Part shown: piece after piece, positions 34,501 to 43,049 of the stretch | How positions within the stretch are numbered: the first letter of the stretch is position 1 | Layout of the letters: each line of letters starts with the position of its first letter | Assembly (NCBI GenBank): GCA_963789225.1 | Contig: CAWBKD010000022.1 | Location: 301,831-365,830, forward strand | From: Palsa-504 sp963789225 | Lineage (GTDB): Bacteria > Actinomycetota > Actinomycetes > Streptosporangiales > Streptosporangiaceae | Direction: 5' to 3' | Length of the DNA: 64,000 nt | The notes under the pieces: model-generated | Told to the model about the DNA's origin: nothing | The model's database searches: none | What the model saw: the letters and a program-made list of their open reading frames with translations, nothing else | Program-made: the position numbers and the translations under genes

Positions 34501-36350
34501 CTAGGACGGTAGCGATCATCGGGCTCGGCTCGCGGGGGCTCGGCGTGCTCGAGCGGATCGCGGCGCTCGCCGGCGACGAGCAGATAGCCGTCGAGGTCAT
34601 CGACCCCTCGGGCACGGGCGCCGGCGTGCACGAGGTCGGCCAGCCCGATTACCTCCTGCTCAACACGACCTGCGGGCAGATATCGATGTTCCCCGACCAG
34701 CGCAGCGTGGGTACCGCCACCGCGGCGCAGGGCCCCACGCTGCACGAGTGGGCCGTCTCCCGCGGCCACCGCCTGGCCGCGGACGGGTTCACGGTCGGCC
34801 CGGCGGGGCGGGAGCTGCGGCCCACGGATTTCCTGCCCAGGCGCGTGCTCGGCGAGTACCTCGCCTGGTTCTTCGACCAGCTCAGGCCCGCACTGGCCGG
34901 GCGGCTGGCCGTGCACAGGACCGAGGCGGTGGACCTGGCCCCCGCCGCCGGCGGCGGCCTGGTCATCGCGCTGGCCGACGGCACCAGCGTGCCCGCGGAT
35001 TACGTCTTCCTGACCACCGGGTACACGCGCACCACGAGCCCGGCCGACGGCACCTTCATCGCCGACCCGTACCCGCTGCCTGAGCGCCTGGCGGCGGTCG
35101 CCCCCGGGCAGACCGTCGCGATCGGCGGTTTCGGGCTGTCCGCGATTGACGTCATCTCCTGCCTGACCGTGGGCCGCGGCGGCAGGTTCCGCCGGGACCA
35201 GGGCGACGTCGCGTACCTGCGGTCCGGCGCCGAGCCGACGATCCTGCTCTACTCGCGCTCCGGCGTCCCCGGCCGGGCTCGCCCGCTGGTCACCCGCTTC
35301 GAGATCAGCTACGACCCGCTGGTCTTCACCCCCGGCGCGATCGACGAACTGCGGCATCGCCGGGGCGGCCCGCAGGCGCCGCTCGACTTCGGCACCGACA
35401 TCATGCCGCTGATCCTCACCGAGATGCGGATCGCCTACCGGCTGAGCCAGGCCAGGTGCACCGGGCCCGGCGCCGAGCAGGGGTTGGCCGCCGATCTGAG
35501 GGGCTCGTCGCGGGCGCGGATCGGCGCCAGGCTCGATGACCTCGACGCCGAATTCGGCCCGTTCGACGCCGCCGCGCTCCTCGACGGGTCGGCCGGCATC
35601 AGGCTCGGCGACAGCGCCGCGTACCAGCGGTGGTTCGCCGACACGCTGCGCCGCGACCTGGGCGAGGGCCTGCAGGGCTTCGCCTGGAGCCCGGTCAAGG
35701 CCGCGCTGGACATCCTGCGGGAGCTGCGGGACACCTTCAGGTACGCGGCCGACTTCGGCGGGCTCACCGAGGAGTCCCAGGATGACTTCTACCAGCGGGT
35801 CGTGCCGCTGCTGAACCGCGCCGTGGTGGGGCCGCAGTACGAACGGCACGACGAGCTGCTCGCCCTGATGACCGCCGGCCTGGTCCAGGCCCCGTTCGGC
35901 CCGGCGCCCGCCGTGGCCCGCAGCGGCGGGTCCTGGACGCTCACCTCGACCAGGCTCGGCGTGCCTGAGCAGCGCGACGCCGACTGGCTGGTGTCGGCCC
36001 AGGTTCCGTTGCCCGCCGTCGGCTGCTCGGCCAGCCGGCTGCTCGGCGCGCTGGCGCGCAGGGGCTGGATCAGGCCGTCCCGGCCCGGCAGCGCGCTGGT
36101 GCCCGGCATCGACGTGGATCGCGACCAGCACCCGCTGGCCGCCGACGGTAGGTCCCACCAGCGGATCTGGGTCCTCGGCCCGCTGTGCGAGGGCGCGACG
36201 TTCTACAACAACCTGGTCCCGTCGCCCGGGGTTTACTCGCGTCCGGTCGCCGACGCCCACCGCTGCGCGGCCGCGATGCTCGCCGCTCGGGCGACGGCTG
36301 GCAGCGCCGTGTTACCCGCCTCAGGAGCGGGCGATGCCCTGGCTGTCTAG
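34497..36350 (+). CDS. Large FAD/NAD(P)-binding oxidoreductase (NAD_binding_9-like)
   Basis: A 617-residue protein beginning with a Rossmann motif 'VAIIGLGSRGLGVLERI' and continuing with features of the FAD-NAD(P)-binding (Pyr_redox_9-like) family: 'LLNTTCGQISMFPD', 'RRVLGEYLAWFFDQL', 'VFLTTGYTRTT', a second dinucleotide segment 'VAIGGFGLSAIDVI', and C-terminal 'RIWVLGPLCEGATFYNNLVPSPGVYSRP'. The family is poorly characterised and often found in biosynthetic clusters. It is the last gene of the coupled operon, likely an oxidative or N-hydroxylating tailoring enzyme. Its 3' end overlaps the convergent YjbR gene by 30 nt. Confidence 0.72.
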   Translation: MTRTVAIIGLGSRGLGVLERIAALAGDEQIAVEVIDPSGTGAGVHEVGQPDYLLLNTTCGQISMFPDQRSVGTATAAQGPTLHEWAVSRGHRLAADGFTVGPAGRELRPTDFLPRRVLGEYLAWFFDQLRPALAGRLAVHRTEAVDLAPAAGGGLVIALADGTSVPADYVFLTTGYTRTTSPADGTFIADPYPLPERLAAVAPGQTVAIGGFGLSAIDVISCLTVGRGGRFRRDQGDVAYLRSGAEPTILLYSRSGVPGRARPLVTRFEISYDPLVFTPGAIDELRHRRGGPQAPLDFGTDIMPLILTEMRIAYRLSQARCTGPGAEQGLAADLRGSSRARIGARLDDLDAEFGPFDAAALLDGSAGIRLGDSAAYQRWFADTLRRDLGEGLQGFAWSPVKAALDILRELRDTFRYAADFGGLTEESQDDFYQRVVPLLNRAVVGPQYERHDELLALMTAGLVQAPFGPAPAVARSGGSWTLTSTRLGVPEQRDADWLVSAQVPLPAVGCSASRLLGALARRGWIRPSRPGSALVPGIDVDRDQHPLAADGRSHQRIWVLGPLCEGATFYNNLVPSPGVYSRPVADAHRCAAAMLAARATAGSAVLPASGAGDALAV

Positions 36351-36680
36351 GTAACTGGCCGCGACCTTCTTCGGCACCACCATGCACCACGCGTCGATGA
36401 GGAGCTCGCGCAGCTCGTCCACCTCCAGGACACCGAGCCTGGCCCGGACCCAGTGGTACCGCTCGTCGCTCCGCAGCGGCATCATGAACTTGTCGGGCTC
36501 GCTGGCCACGAGCGCGGCGCGCTCGTCCTTCGGGAAGCCGAACCCCATCCGTTCCTCGTCCGCCGAGACCGACGCGTACACCAGAGCGCCGACGCGGAAC
36601 TTGGTGTGGTCGCGGATCAGGTGCTCGGAGGTGCGCGGCAGTGACATCGCGATCCGCCGCACGTCCTGCAGGGTGGCCAC
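36321..36680 (-). CDS. MmcQ/YjbR family protein
   Basis: A 119-residue MmcQ/YjbR-fold protein (double-wing, DNA-binding-like). Typical features are the N-terminal 'DVRRIAMSLPRTSEHL', 'KFRVGALVYASV', 'GFGFPKDERAALVASEPDKF' and 'YHWVRARLGVLEVDELRELLIDAWCMVVPKKV'. The cellular role is not established. It is separated from the MFS gene upstream by 12 bp and is probably translated from the same mRNA. It is convergent with the end of the biosynthetic operon. Confidence 0.88.
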   Translation of the reverse strand: MATLQDVRRIAMSLPRTSEHLIRDHTKFRVGALVYASVSADEERMGFGFPKDERAALVASEPDKFMMPLRSDERYHWVRARLGVLEVDELRELLIDAWCMVVPKKVAASYLDSQGIARS

Positions 36681-36692
36681 GCCGGGTCCGCC

Positions 36693-38141
36693 TCAGCGCC
36701 TGGCCGAACCCGCGCGCAGCGCGGACAGCGCGGCGGCCAGCACCATGAATCCCATCGAGGCGTAGAACGCGGCGTGCAGGCCCGAGGTGAACGCGGCGGC
36801 GAGCGCGCCGTGCAGCGAGGTGCTGCCGACGAAGATGGCGAAGGCGAGGCCGCGGGAGATGGACCGCGAGGCGATAAGGATCGCGACCGCGAACGAGAAC
36901 ACCATGCCGATGTTCGCGAACGTCCGCATCATGCCGGACGCGATACCGAAGGACTCGGGCGGGGCCGCCTTCATGATCGCTGAGCTGTTGGCGGGGAAGA
37001 AGAAGCTCGCCCCGACCCCGTTGATGACGGCGGCCACGACCACGACCCAAAGGCCCGTCGTCATGCCGAGCTGCGCGTAGATGGCCAGCCCGGCCACCTG
37101 GATGGCCAGCCCGGCGGTGGCGGGCAGGACAGGCCCGCGCCGGTCGGCGAGCCGTCCCGCGTACGGCCCGGCCACCGAGCCCAGCACATAGCCGGGGACC
37201 AGCAGCAGCGAGGCGTGGATGGGGGACAGGCCGCGCGGGCCCTGCAGGTACATGATGACCAGGAAGAGCACGGCGAAGCTGGCCAAACCCTGGAACAGCG
37301 AGGCGAGCAGCGAGGCCGTCATCGTCGGGATGCGGAAGATCGACAGCGGCAGCATCGGCTCCGCCTGGCGCCGTTCGATGACCCCGAAGGCCGCGATGAG
37401 CGCGACCCCGCCGATCAGGTACCCGGCCACCTCACCGTCGAACGCGGTGGTAGCCAGCCTGGTCATGGCCCACAGCACGCCGAACAGGCCGAGCCCGAGG
37501 CACGTCATCCCGGGCAGGTCCAGGCGCCGGCGCGTCCGCTCGGCGCGGTCGTGCAGGACCCGCACGGCGACCGCCAGCGCCGCCACGCCCACCGGCACGT
37601 TGATCCAGAAGACCCACCGCCAGGAGATGTAGGTGACGATCAGCCCGCCGAGGACGATGCCGAGGACCGCGCCCATCGTCCAGCCGACGGCGGTGAACCC
37701 GTACGCGCGGCCGCGCCGTTCCCTCGGGTACAGGTCGGCGATCACCGCGCCGCTGTTGGCCATGATGAACGCCCCGCCCACCCCCTGCAGGATGCGGAAG
37801 ACGATGATCGACGCCTCGTTCCAGGCCAGGGCGCAGGCCAGCGAGCCCAGGACGAAGACGGCGAACCCCGCCTCGTACATCCGGACCCGGCCGAACTGGT
37901 CCCCCAGCCGCCCCACCTGGGTGGCAAGCAGGGTGATGACGAGCAGGAAGCTGATGATGACCCAGACCACCGCCGACAGCGCGACGTGCAGCCCGCGCTG
38001 GATCTCCGGCAGGGCGAGCACCACGATCGTGGTATCCACCGCGGTCATCAGGACGCCGGTCATGATGACCGCCATCGCGACGCCCGTCCGCGGCGCCGTC
38101 TCCGCCGTAGCCGGCGGCCTGATCACCCTGGGCACGGACAC
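36693..38141 (-). CDS. MFS transporter, DHA2 (EmrB/QacA) family, 14 TM
   Basis: A 482-residue drug:H+ antiporter. Motif C-like and DHA2 hallmarks are visible: 'MTGVLMTAVDTTIVVLALPEIQRGL' (TM1, D-T-T-I-V), 'GRLGDQFGRVRMYEAG' (motif A) and 'FWINVPVG' after TM6. About 14 hydrophobic segments are present. It extrudes lipophilic or cationic compounds using the proton gradient. Its place at the border of the biosynthetic cluster makes a resistance or export role possible, but it is on the opposite strand and could be unrelated. Confidence 0.87.
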   Translation of the reverse strand: MSVPRVIRPPATAETAPRTGVAMAVIMTGVLMTAVDTTIVVLALPEIQRGLHVALSAVVWVIISFLLVITLLATQVGRLGDQFGRVRMYEAGFAVFVLGSLACALAWNEASIIVFRILQGVGGAFIMANSGAVIADLYPRERRGRAYGFTAVGWTMGAVLGIVLGGLIVTYISWRWVFWINVPVGVAALAVAVRVLHDRAERTRRRLDLPGMTCLGLGLFGVLWAMTRLATTAFDGEVAGYLIGGVALIAAFGVIERRQAEPMLPLSIFRIPTMTASLLASLFQGLASFAVLFLVIMYLQGPRGLSPIHASLLLVPGYVLGSVAGPYAGRLADRRGPVLPATAGLAIQVAGLAIYAQLGMTTGLWVVVVAAVINGVGASFFFPANSSAIMKAAPPESFGIASGMMRTFANIGMVFSFAVAILIASRSISRGLAFAIFVGSTSLHGALAAAFTSGLHAAFYASMGFMVLAAALSALRAGSARR

Positions 38142-38215
38142 CTGGCCAGCCTACCGGGGGTTGCCGGTGACGGGACTAGGCTAGATGTGGCACTTCCGGG
38201 TAAAGGGGGCTGTCA

Positions 38216-38479
38216 TTGGCGAGGGATGAGTCCTCGATCGGCTGCGTCGGCGTGCTGAGCGTGGGAACGCGGGGCGTGGCCGGGCCCGGCGAGGTGCTCA
38301 TCAAGATCCGCGGCGGCTCCGAGGCCTTCCTGGCCTGGTCGGACAAGCCGCTGCCCAAGGGGGCGACCGTCCTGATCATCGAGTCGCGCGGCAGGCGGGC
38401 GGTCGACGTCATCGAGTGGGAGGACGTGCTCGGCGACAGCCCGCGCATTCCGGAGTTACTTCAGAGCAGGAGGCTGTGA
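38216..38479 (+). CDS. Small NfeD-like (OB-fold) partner of flotillin
   Basis: An 87-residue protein: 'IGCVGVLSVGTRGVAGPGEVLIKIRGGSEAFLAWSDKPLPKGATVLIIESRGRRAVDV' fits the five-stranded OB domain at the C-terminus of NfeD proteins, without the membrane or protease parts. I use the TTG at 38216, with AAAGGGGG 6 nt upstream. Its TGA overlaps the next ATG (TGATG), so it is coupled to the flotillin gene. NfeD-flotillin pairs occur widely in membrane-microdomain operons. Confidence 0.7.
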   Translation: MARDESSIGCVGVLSVGTRGVAGPGEVLIKIRGGSEAFLAWSDKPLPKGATVLIIESRGRRAVDVIEWEDVLGDSPRIPELLQSRRL

Positions 38480-39618
38480 TGTTCGGCTACCGTGTTCCAG
38501 CGCCCGACGAGGCGATGCTGATTTCCGGCGGGAAGTACGGGACGAAGGGCTCGCCGTTCCGTGTGGTGGTCGGCCACGGCGCCTTCGTCACGCCCATTAC
38601 CCGCAAGGTCCGGTATCTCACGCTGTCCATGCAGGAGGCCGAGGTCTCCGAGCAGTGCGTGACCCATCAGGGCATCGCACTGAACGTGCGCGCGGTGATC
38701 GCCTTCAAGGTCGGCAACGACGAGGAATCCATCGTCAACGCCGGGCAGCGTTTCCTGTCCGACCAGGACCAGATGTCGGTGCTGACCGGGCGGATCTTCG
38801 CGGGCCACCTGCGCTCGATCATCGGCTCGATGACCGTCGAGGAGATCGTCACCGAGCGGCAGAAGCTGGCCAGCGAGGTGCTCGACGGGTCGAAGGCCGA
38901 GATGGCCACGATCGGGCTGATCGTGGACTCGCTGCAGATCCAGTCGATCGACGACATGGGCGCCGGGTACATCGCCGCGATGGCCGCACCGAACAACGCC
39001 GCCATCCAGCGGCAGGCCAAGATCGCGCAGGCGCAGGCCGACCAGGCCGCGGCGGAGGCGCAGCAAGCCTCGGCCCGCAAGCAGGCCGAGTTCGCCAGGG
39101 AGACCTCCGTCGTCCAAGCGCAGTACAAGGCCGAGATCGACAAGGCGCAGGCGGAGGCGGGCCAGGCGGGGCCGCTGGCCTCGGCGAACGCCCAGCTCGC
39201 GGTGATCAACGCCCAGGCCGAGCTGGCCGCCCAGCAGGCGCAGCTGCGCCAGCAGCAGCTAGTCTCCGAGGTGATCAGGCCTGCCGAGGCCGAGGCCGAG
39301 CGGGTCAGGATCCTGGCCAAGGCCGACGCCGAGCGGACCCGCATCCAGGCCGAGGCCGCCGCCTCGAACAACCGCGTCGCGCTTGACCAGCTGCTCATCA
39401 ACCAGCTCCCGCTGATCGTCAAGGAGGCCGCGGCCGGGCTGGCCGGCGCGAACGTCAGCGTGCTCAACGGCGCCGACGGCCTGAGCGAGATCGCCGCCGG
39501 ACTGGTCGGCCAGGGCCTGGCCATCCTCGATGCCGTCCGCAAGGGCATGCCCGGCGGGCTGGCCGTCGAGGGGACCAACGGGCGCGAGCTCGACGGCCAG
39601 CCAGGGCCGCAGGCCTAA
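38479..39618 (+). CDS. Flotillin/SPFH-domain protein
   Basis: A 379-residue flotillin-like protein. The N-terminal SPFH/PHB domain runs from about residue 5 to 170 ('GHGAFVTPITRKVRYLTLSMQEAEV', 'GSMTVEEIVTERQKLASEV'). A long Ala/Gln/Glu-rich coiled coil follows (about 180-300), then a short C-terminal hydrophobic-Gly domain. It lacks an obvious N-terminal membrane anchor, so membrane attachment would be peripheral. Flotillins scaffold membrane domains. It is coupled by TGATG to the NfeD-like gene. Confidence 0.88.
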   Translation: MFGYRVPAPDEAMLISGGKYGTKGSPFRVVVGHGAFVTPITRKVRYLTLSMQEAEVSEQCVTHQGIALNVRAVIAFKVGNDEESIVNAGQRFLSDQDQMSVLTGRIFAGHLRSIIGSMTVEEIVTERQKLASEVLDGSKAEMATIGLIVDSLQIQSIDDMGAGYIAAMAAPNNAAIQRQAKIAQAQADQAAAEAQQASARKQAEFARETSVVQAQYKAEIDKAQAEAGQAGPLASANAQLAVINAQAELAAQQAQLRQQQLVSEVIRPAEAEAERVRILAKADAERTRIQAEAAASNNRVALDQLLINQLPLIVKEAAAGLAGANVSVLNGADGLSEIAAGLVGQGLAILDAVRKGMPGGLAVEGTNGRELDGQPGPQA

Positions 39619-39687
39619 AAGTGGCGATTTGCTGACGCTAGCCCCGGTCCCGGGTCGGCCAGCGCCGCGGCGGTTAGGCTCGCAGTC

Positions 39688-41571
39688 GTGACCGCAGCGT
39701 CGACGGCCGTCCCGGTCAGCCTGCCCGCTGAGCGCGCGCGCCCGCTCAGCGGGCGTCGCACGCTGCTGCTCGCCGGGGTGTACTACCTGCTGGCGTCCCT
39801 GGCGGTCACGCTGTGGCTGTGGCGTGACCCGGCGTCGCGGACGGTGGCGGGCAATCCCTACGACACCGACCAGTTCGCCTGGTTTTTCCGCTACGACGCC
39901 ACCGCGATCGCGCACGCGAGGTGGCCAGCCCTGGTCACCACCGCGATGAACGCCCCGCAGGGCGTGAACGTGATGTGGAACACGTTCATGCTCCTTCCCG
40001 GGGTCCTGCTCGCGCCGGTGACGTTGCTGTTCGGCCCGCAGACCAGCCTGACCGTGCTGCTGACGGCGGGGTTCGCCGGGTCCGCGACGGCCATGTTCGC
40101 CGTGCTGCGCCGCTGGGAGGTGAGCGTGGCGGCCGCGGCGCTCGGCGCCGCGGTCTACGGGTTCTCGCCCGCCCTGCTGCACTCGGCCATGGGCCACTAC
40201 GACCTGCAGTTCGCGGTGTTCCCGCCCCTGATCGTCGACGCCGGCCTGCGGCTGGCCACCGGACGCGCGCGCGCCGTTCCCGGCGGCCTGCGGCTCGGCC
40301 TGCTGGCCACCGCGCAGCTGCTGATCAGCGAGGAAATCCTGCTCGACTCGGCGCTGGCCGGATTCCTCATCGTCGCCGTCCTCGCCGCCAGCCGCCCCCG
40401 GGCGGTGGCGGGCCGGGTCGCGGCGGTGGCCGGCGGGCTCGGCACCGCGGCCTGCGTGACGGTCCTCGTCGCCGGCTATCCGCTGTGGGTGCAGTTCTTC
40501 GGCCCGCTGCAGCAGCACGGCAGCCCGTTCACGACCGACTTCTTCAAGAACGACCTGGCCGGGTTCGTGGTCCCCTCCTCGCTTATGGTCTTCCACACCG
40601 CGGGCAGCGCCGCCGAGGCGGCGAAATACCAGGGTCAGCTACCGGAGTACCTCGGCTACCTGGGCTGGCCGCTGCTGGTGCTCCTGGTGCTGGCCGCGGT
40701 CAGGTTCTGGCGCCGGCTGCCGGTGCGGGCGACCGCGGTGACCGCCCTGGTGCTCGCGGTGTTCTCGCTGGGTGGCACGCTGCTGGCCAGCGGGCACGAA
40801 CACGCGTGGGTCAAGCTTCCGTGGTACTGGCTGCAGGGTCTGCCCGTGCTGAGCGCGGCGCTGCCGGACCGGTTCTCGATCCTCACCGACGGCGCCGCCG
40901 CCGCGCTGCTCGCCTTCGGTCTCGACGCGGCCAGGGCCGCCTGGGCCGCGTACGCGGCCCGCCGGGTGCCGCGGCTGGCCGCCGGCTGGCGGCCGGCCGT
41001 GGTCGTCATGTCCGCCGGCCTGCTGGCCGTCCTGCCGATCCTGCCCAGGCCGCTGCCGGCGGCCGCCACGACCCCGGTGCCGCCCGGGTGGTCGGCGGTG
41101 TTCGCCTCGCTGCGCCTGCCCGCGTCGGCGCCGGTCCTGGTGGTCCCGATTCCCATGTCGACCTTCACCGAGCCGCTGCGCTGGCAGGCCGACACCGGCG
41201 AGCCCGGCTCGCTGGTGGGCGGGTACTTCATGGGCCCGGCCTGGGACGGGCGGGCCTACATCGACGGTAACGGCCTTCCGCAGGCCGGCCGGTACCTGAA
41301 CTTCCTGTGGGCCGAGTCGGGGACCGGGCTGCCCGCGTGGATGGGCGCCGGGATACCGCCCTGGGCGTACACGCGGCCCGGGACCCTGGCGCCGGTCAAG
41401 GCGGTGAACCTGGAGCAGATGCGCGTCCAGATCGCGGCCTGGCGGGTGGGGGCCATCGTCGCCATCGCCAAGCCGGACTCGGTGCTCGGCGACTACCTCA
41501 CCGCGCTGCTCGGGCCGCCGCAGGTCGCCGCGGGCGACGTCCTCGCCTGGCGCCGTAGCGGCGGTCCGTAG
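39688..41571 (+). CDS. Polytopic membrane protein, GT-C/glycosyltransferase-like
   Basis: A 627-residue membrane protein with around 12 hydrophobic segments and a soluble C-terminal part (about residues 465-627). The first extracytoplasmic loop contains 'GNPYDTDQFAWFFRY' with acidic residues, like the loop of GT-C lipid-linked-sugar transferases, and 'AMGHYDLQFAVFPPLIVD' is reminiscent of such actinomycete membrane proteins. The C-terminal part ('VPIPMSTFTEPLRWQADTG', 'GYFMGPAWDGRAYIDG') is of unknown fold. Its role may be in cell-envelope glycan assembly. It starts GTG at 39688 and is not coupled to the flotillin gene. Confidence 0.65.
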   Translation: MTAASTAVPVSLPAERARPLSGRRTLLLAGVYYLLASLAVTLWLWRDPASRTVAGNPYDTDQFAWFFRYDATAIAHARWPALVTTAMNAPQGVNVMWNTFMLLPGVLLAPVTLLFGPQTSLTVLLTAGFAGSATAMFAVLRRWEVSVAAAALGAAVYGFSPALLHSAMGHYDLQFAVFPPLIVDAGLRLATGRARAVPGGLRLGLLATAQLLISEEILLDSALAGFLIVAVLAASRPRAVAGRVAAVAGGLGTAACVTVLVAGYPLWVQFFGPLQQHGSPFTTDFFKNDLAGFVVPSSLMVFHTAGSAAEAAKYQGQLPEYLGYLGWPLLVLLVLAAVRFWRRLPVRATAVTALVLAVFSLGGTLLASGHEHAWVKLPWYWLQGLPVLSAALPDRFSILTDGAAAALLAFGLDAARAAWAAYAARRVPRLAAGWRPAVVVMSAGLLAVLPILPRPLPAAATTPVPPGWSAVFASLRLPASAPVLVVPIPMSTFTEPLRWQADTGEPGSLVGGYFMGPAWDGRAYIDGNGLPQAGRYLNFLWAESGTGLPAWMGAGIPPWAYTRPGTLAPVKAVNLEQMRVQIAAWRVGAIVAIAKPDSVLGDYLTALLGPPQVAAGDVLAWRRSGGP

Positions 41572-41675
41572 CGCTTCCCGCCGGTTCATAGCTCCGGCAG
41601 AGGCCGGTCAGCAGGTCTTCACAGCCGCGTCGCGCACCGTGGTCAGGTAAGCAACGGTGACTCTGAGGAGGGTTC

Positions 41676-41783
41676 ATGATTACCTGGCTGTTGGTCAACG
41701 CGCTGATCATGGTCGTGTTCTTCGCGCTGTGGACGGGTGTCCCGGCGTGGATGGTGCTGAAGCACCCAGACACCCGGTCTTAA
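41676..41783 (+). CDS. 35-residue single-span membrane peptide
   Basis: A short gene between the membrane protein and the glycosyltransferase. The ATG at 41676 is preceded by a strong GAGGAGG (41665-41671), ideally spaced, and the frame ends TAA at 41781. The product starts 'MITWLLVNALIMVVFFALW', one transmembrane helix, followed by 'TGVPAWMVLKHPDTRS', a short basic tail. The near-perfect ribosome-binding site and TM character argue for real translation. The function is unknown; it may modulate a neighbouring membrane enzyme. Confidence 0.7.
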   Translation: MITWLLVNALIMVVFFALWTGVPAWMVLKHPDTRS

Positions 41784-41828
41784 CCGTGGCACCGCGGGCC
41801 CGGCGGGGGCGTGTGAGAGGCTGCCGGG

Positions 41829-43049
41829 ATGGCGGCGTTGGGTGTCGGGTGCGTGGTGGCCGCGGTGGTCTGGGCCTACCTGATCCTCGGGCACGGCCGG
41901 TACTGGCGGACCGGGGAGCGCCTGCCGCGGGCCGCCGGCGCGCCCGCCCGGTGGCCGGGGGTGGCGGCGGTCATCCCGGCCAGGAACGAGGCCGCGATGC
42001 TGCCCGCCACGCTGCCGACGCTGCTCGCGCAGGACTACCCGGGCGCGCTGACCGTCATCCTCGTCGATGACTGCAGCTCCGACGGCACCGCCGAGGTCGC
42101 GAACAAGCTCGGGCGCGAGGCAGGCCGCGACGGGCGGGACCTGCGGGTGGTGGCGGGCGCGCCGCCGCCCCCCGGCTGGGCCGGGAAGGTGTGGGCCATG
42201 GCCCAGGGCCTGCAGGCGGCCGGGGCGGCCGGGTCCGGGCCCGAATACGTGCTGTTCACCGACGCCGATATCGCCTGGGACCCGGGCGCGCTGCGGGGCC
42301 TGGTGGCCGCGGCGCAGGGCGATGACCGGGATCTGGTCTCGCAGATGGCGCTGCTGCGGACGGCTACCTCGTGGGAGCGCGTCATCGTCCCCGCCTTCGT
42401 CTACTTCTTCGCGCAGCTCTACCCGTTCCACCGGGTCAACCAGCCCTCCTCGCGCACCGCGGCGGCCGCGGGTGGCTGCATGCTGGTCCGCCGCGACGCG
42501 CTGGACCGGGCCGGCGGGCTGGCGCCGATCGCCGGCGCCCGCATCGACGACGTGGCCCTCGGCCGGCTCGTCAAGCGCGGGCGGGGGCGCACCTGGCTGG
42601 GCCTGTCGACGGGCGTCGTGAGCGTGCGACCCTACCCGCGGCTGGCCAGCCTGTGGCACATGGTGGCCAGGTCCGCGTACATCCAGCTGAACTACTCACC
42701 GAGGCTGCTGGCCGGGACCATCGCCGGGCTGCTGTTCCTGTACGTGGTGCCGCCCGCCGGCGCGATCGCCGGGCTGGCGGCCGGGGTCGCGACCACGCCG
42801 GCGGCGCTCGCGGCCGGCGCGGGCCTGGCGGGCTGGGCGCTGATGTCGCTGTCGTACCTGCCCATGCTGCGGCTGTACCGGCTGTCGCCGCTGCGCGCGC
42901 CCGGGCTGCCGCTGATCGCCCTGCTGTACGCCGCGATGACCGTGGACTCCGCACGCCGGCACTACGCAGGGCGCGGCGCCGAATGGAAGGGCCGGACGGA
43001 CAAGTTACGCTGCTGCCGTGACAGGCACAATCCGCGGGAAGGTGAGCAA
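41829..43049 (+). CDS. Family 2 glycosyltransferase, hopene-associated HpnB-like
   Basis: About 400 residues of a membrane-anchored GT2. An N-terminal TM segment is followed by 'VIPARNEAAMLPATLPTLLAQDYPG', 'VDDCSSDGT' (nucleotide-binding), 'LFTDADIAWDPGAL' (DxD), 'GGCMLVRRDALDRAGGL' and 'GARIDDVALGRLVKRGRGR', then three or so TM helices and 'GRGAEWKGRT', where HpnB proteins normally end. HpnB-like enzymes act in hopanoid or related lipid glycosylation. There is no stop codon here: the frame runs on in phase into the mscR-like gene. The end given is the base before the mscR start. Confidence 0.78.

Noticed and set aside
38155..38200. A sigma-70-like promoter before the NfeD-like gene (TTGCCG and TAGGCT)
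   Set aside because: The spacing between the boxes is about 10 bp, too short for a standard promoter.
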